The position numbers and the translations under genes were made by a program. Positions 63,701 through 64,000 of a stretch of DNA of 64,000 nt are shown here, piece after piece. The notes under the pieces were generated by a model. The model was not told the DNA's origin, made no database searches, and saw only the letters and a list, made by a program, of their open reading frames with translations. The DNA is from Pterobdella sp. o SKG-2022 (lineage: Eukaryota; Annelida; Clitellata; Hirudinida; Piscicolidae): NCBI GenBank assembly GCA_964035795.1, contig OZ038323.1, positions 10,950,109-11,014,108 of the forward strand, written 5' to 3'. How positions within the stretch are numbered: the stretch's first letter is position 1; each line of letters opens with the position of its first letter.

Positions 63701-64000
63701 TCCTCCTTTACCAGACAGTCCATCAAGAGCCCCAGCTGGATGCGATCCTTTAAAATTCATCCAATTATAAATATTGCTTCAAGATTCATAAAAACAATAT
63801 TGAAACCTTCAACCAATAATAGGAATCCTTAGAGGAAAACAATGAAGACATGAGGAACTTGGCTTGTTGGTGGAGAGAGTGAGGAGTGGGTAGTGAAAGG
63901 AAGGAGGTGGTCAGATGGATGAGAGGTTTGCGCAGTGGCATCAAGAGGGATGGGTCAGTGAAGACGAGAAACTCATCAAGCAACTCCAGGGACTGGGTCA
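47896..64000 (-). CDS. UBR4: E3 ubiquitin ligase UBR4 (p600/POE), C-terminal part; 5' end beyond window
   Basis: This is a giant N-degron-pathway ubiquitin ligase. Only the C-terminal portion is here. The UBR box must lie upstream of 64000. From right to left, helical-repeat exons ([26 protein letters not shown]) precede one roughly 2-kb exon (59571 to about 57508). It carries a zinc-ribbon block at about 58960-58770 ([39 protein letters not shown]) and [14 protein letters not shown]. Downstream are [57 protein letters not shown] and [16 protein letters not shown]. The exon ending at 54706 ([20 protein letters not shown]) is followed by a 4.8-kb LINE-filled intron. The next exons give [13 protein letters not shown] and the hemi-RING ([20 protein letters not shown]). 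The last exon, 47896-47960, ends FQEILDSLP. Frames are open throughout, so the gene looks intact. Confidence 0.97.
49541..49690 (-). other. UBR4: UBR4 hemi-RING exon
   Basis: This exon reads [20 protein letters not shown], then [20 protein letters not shown]. It supplies the first zinc ligands of the catalytic hemi-RING. The later His/Cys ligands ([10 protein letters not shown]) are in the next exon, about 49320-49450. All landmark cysteines and histidines that I can compare with vertebrate UBR4 are kept, so ligase activity is plausible. Confidence 0.85.
49989..50093. repeat. (CA)n microsatellite, 3' border of LINE copy A
   Basis: About 80 bp of pure CA is followed by about 25 bp of interrupted CA (two small breaks). 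On the minus strand it reads (TG)n and directly follows the short LINE 3' untranslated end (TAA, then about 15 nt). Confidence 0.95.
50094..53782 (-). mobile_element. LINE copy A, near full length but frameshifted, in UBR4 intron
   Basis: Minus strand, 5' to 3'. A 5' leader starts right after a (TG)n tract at 53783. Next come [16 protein letters not shown] and an APE endonuclease (53286-52533: [34 protein letters not shown]), then a linker (52525-51962). The reverse transcriptase is at 51809-50721 ([27 protein letters not shown], catalytic IAYADDIMI). The thumb/C-terminal region is [11 protein letters not shown]. Two Cys/His fingers at about 50310-50160 (CQHAGCN...HIRQVH and CSNCNNVF...HVKKC) end at TAA about 15 nt before the next (TG)n. 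EN, linker, RT and C-terminus lie in different frames, so the copy is inactive. The RT style suggests the large I/Jockey/RTE-type assemblage; the clade is not resolved by eye. Confidence 0.9.
53783..53810. repeat. (CA)n tract between the two LINE copies
   Basis: Twenty-eight bases of CA with one T interruption separate the 3' end of copy B from the 5' end of copy A. There is no other sequence at the junction. Confidence 0.95.
53811..54652 (-). mobile_element. LINE copy B, internally deleted, in UBR4 intron
   Basis: The 5' leader (from 54652) aligns by eye with the leader of copy A: both have a GCTCCGAT/GCTCCGTAT motif just inside the (TG)n border and a conserved start region (GxNPTKFSxKL). 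The first coding block carries a Trp-to-stop change in the GCW motif. Endonuclease and reverse transcriptase are missing. Instead an Asn/Gln-coding ACAATAGCAACA-type repeat (about 54030-54170) leads directly into the same paired zinc-finger end ([28 protein letters not shown]) at about 54020-53880. Sequence divergence from copy A is substantial, so the copies are separate insertions of related elements rather than a recent duplication. Confidence 0.8.
54030..54170 (-). repeat. ACAATAGCAACA-type minisatellite inside LINE copy B
   Basis: Degenerate 9-15 bp units built from CAA, AAT and AGC triplets replace the missing EN-RT core of copy B and would encode an Asn/Gln/Ser-rich linker. Confidence 0.7.
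54653..54700. repeat. (CA)n microsatellite abutting a UBR4 splice donor
   Basis: Forty-eight bases of pure CA. On the coding strand the intron starts GTTTTG and the (TG)n run begins at intron position +6. It also forms the 5' border of LINE copy B. Confidence 0.95.

Overview
The window is nuclear DNA from an AT-rich invertebrate animal. It has many short introns with GT-AG borders, dinucleotide and trinucleotide microsatellites, non-LTR retrotransposon remnants, and single-copy metazoan genes including Porcupine, a UBR4 orthologue, exocyst Sec3 and a sarcalumenin-type GTPase. A short motif followed by (GAT)n near 17.4 kb resembles tails of cephalopod SINEs. I infer a spiralian such as an annelid or mollusc, but the sequence does not prove the clade.

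Layout, left to right. A plus-strand gene (340-2962, eight exons, 549 aa) encodes a type I membrane protein I do not recognise, with signal peptide, cysteine-bearing ectodomain, Thr-rich stalk, one membrane helix and a charged tail. Convergent to it lies sarcalumenin on the minus strand (4062-8720, ten exons, 468 aa). From 8.7 to 22.6 kb is an AT-rich stretch that holds only one supported ORF, a two-membrane-span, Cys-rich minus-strand protein near 11.5-12.0 kb. Exocyst subunit EXOC1/Sec3 follows on the plus strand (22580-31660), with an antisense LINE corpse in its fourth intron. It converges on the replicative helicase gene MCM2 (minus, 32276 to about 38.2 kb). Divergent from MCM2 is a plus-strand Rab-effector-like gene with a RabBD (39556-42427, six exons, 541 aa). 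It converges on Porcupine (minus, 43956-46781, seven exons, 467 aa). The C-terminal half of UBR4 (minus, 47896 to beyond 64000) fills the rest.

The genes are not an operon or pathway cluster. EXOC1 and the Rab effector both belong to exocytosis, Porcupine to Wnt acylation in the ER, sarcalumenin to the ER/SR lumen, MCM2 to replication and UBR4 to ubiquitin-dependent degradation. I see no functional reason for their linkage.

The most unusual structure is in one UBR4 intron (49898-54705). Two related LINE copies lie head to tail in the same orientation, and each is bounded exactly by (CA)n/(TG)n tracts. This suggests a non-LTR element that inserts into dinucleotide microsatellites. One copy is nearly full length but frameshifted. 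The other keeps only the 5' end and the C-terminal zinc-finger end. For four genes (the orphan membrane protein, sarcalumenin, the Rab effector and Porcupine) I placed every exon by hand, and all junction phases and total lengths are consistent.
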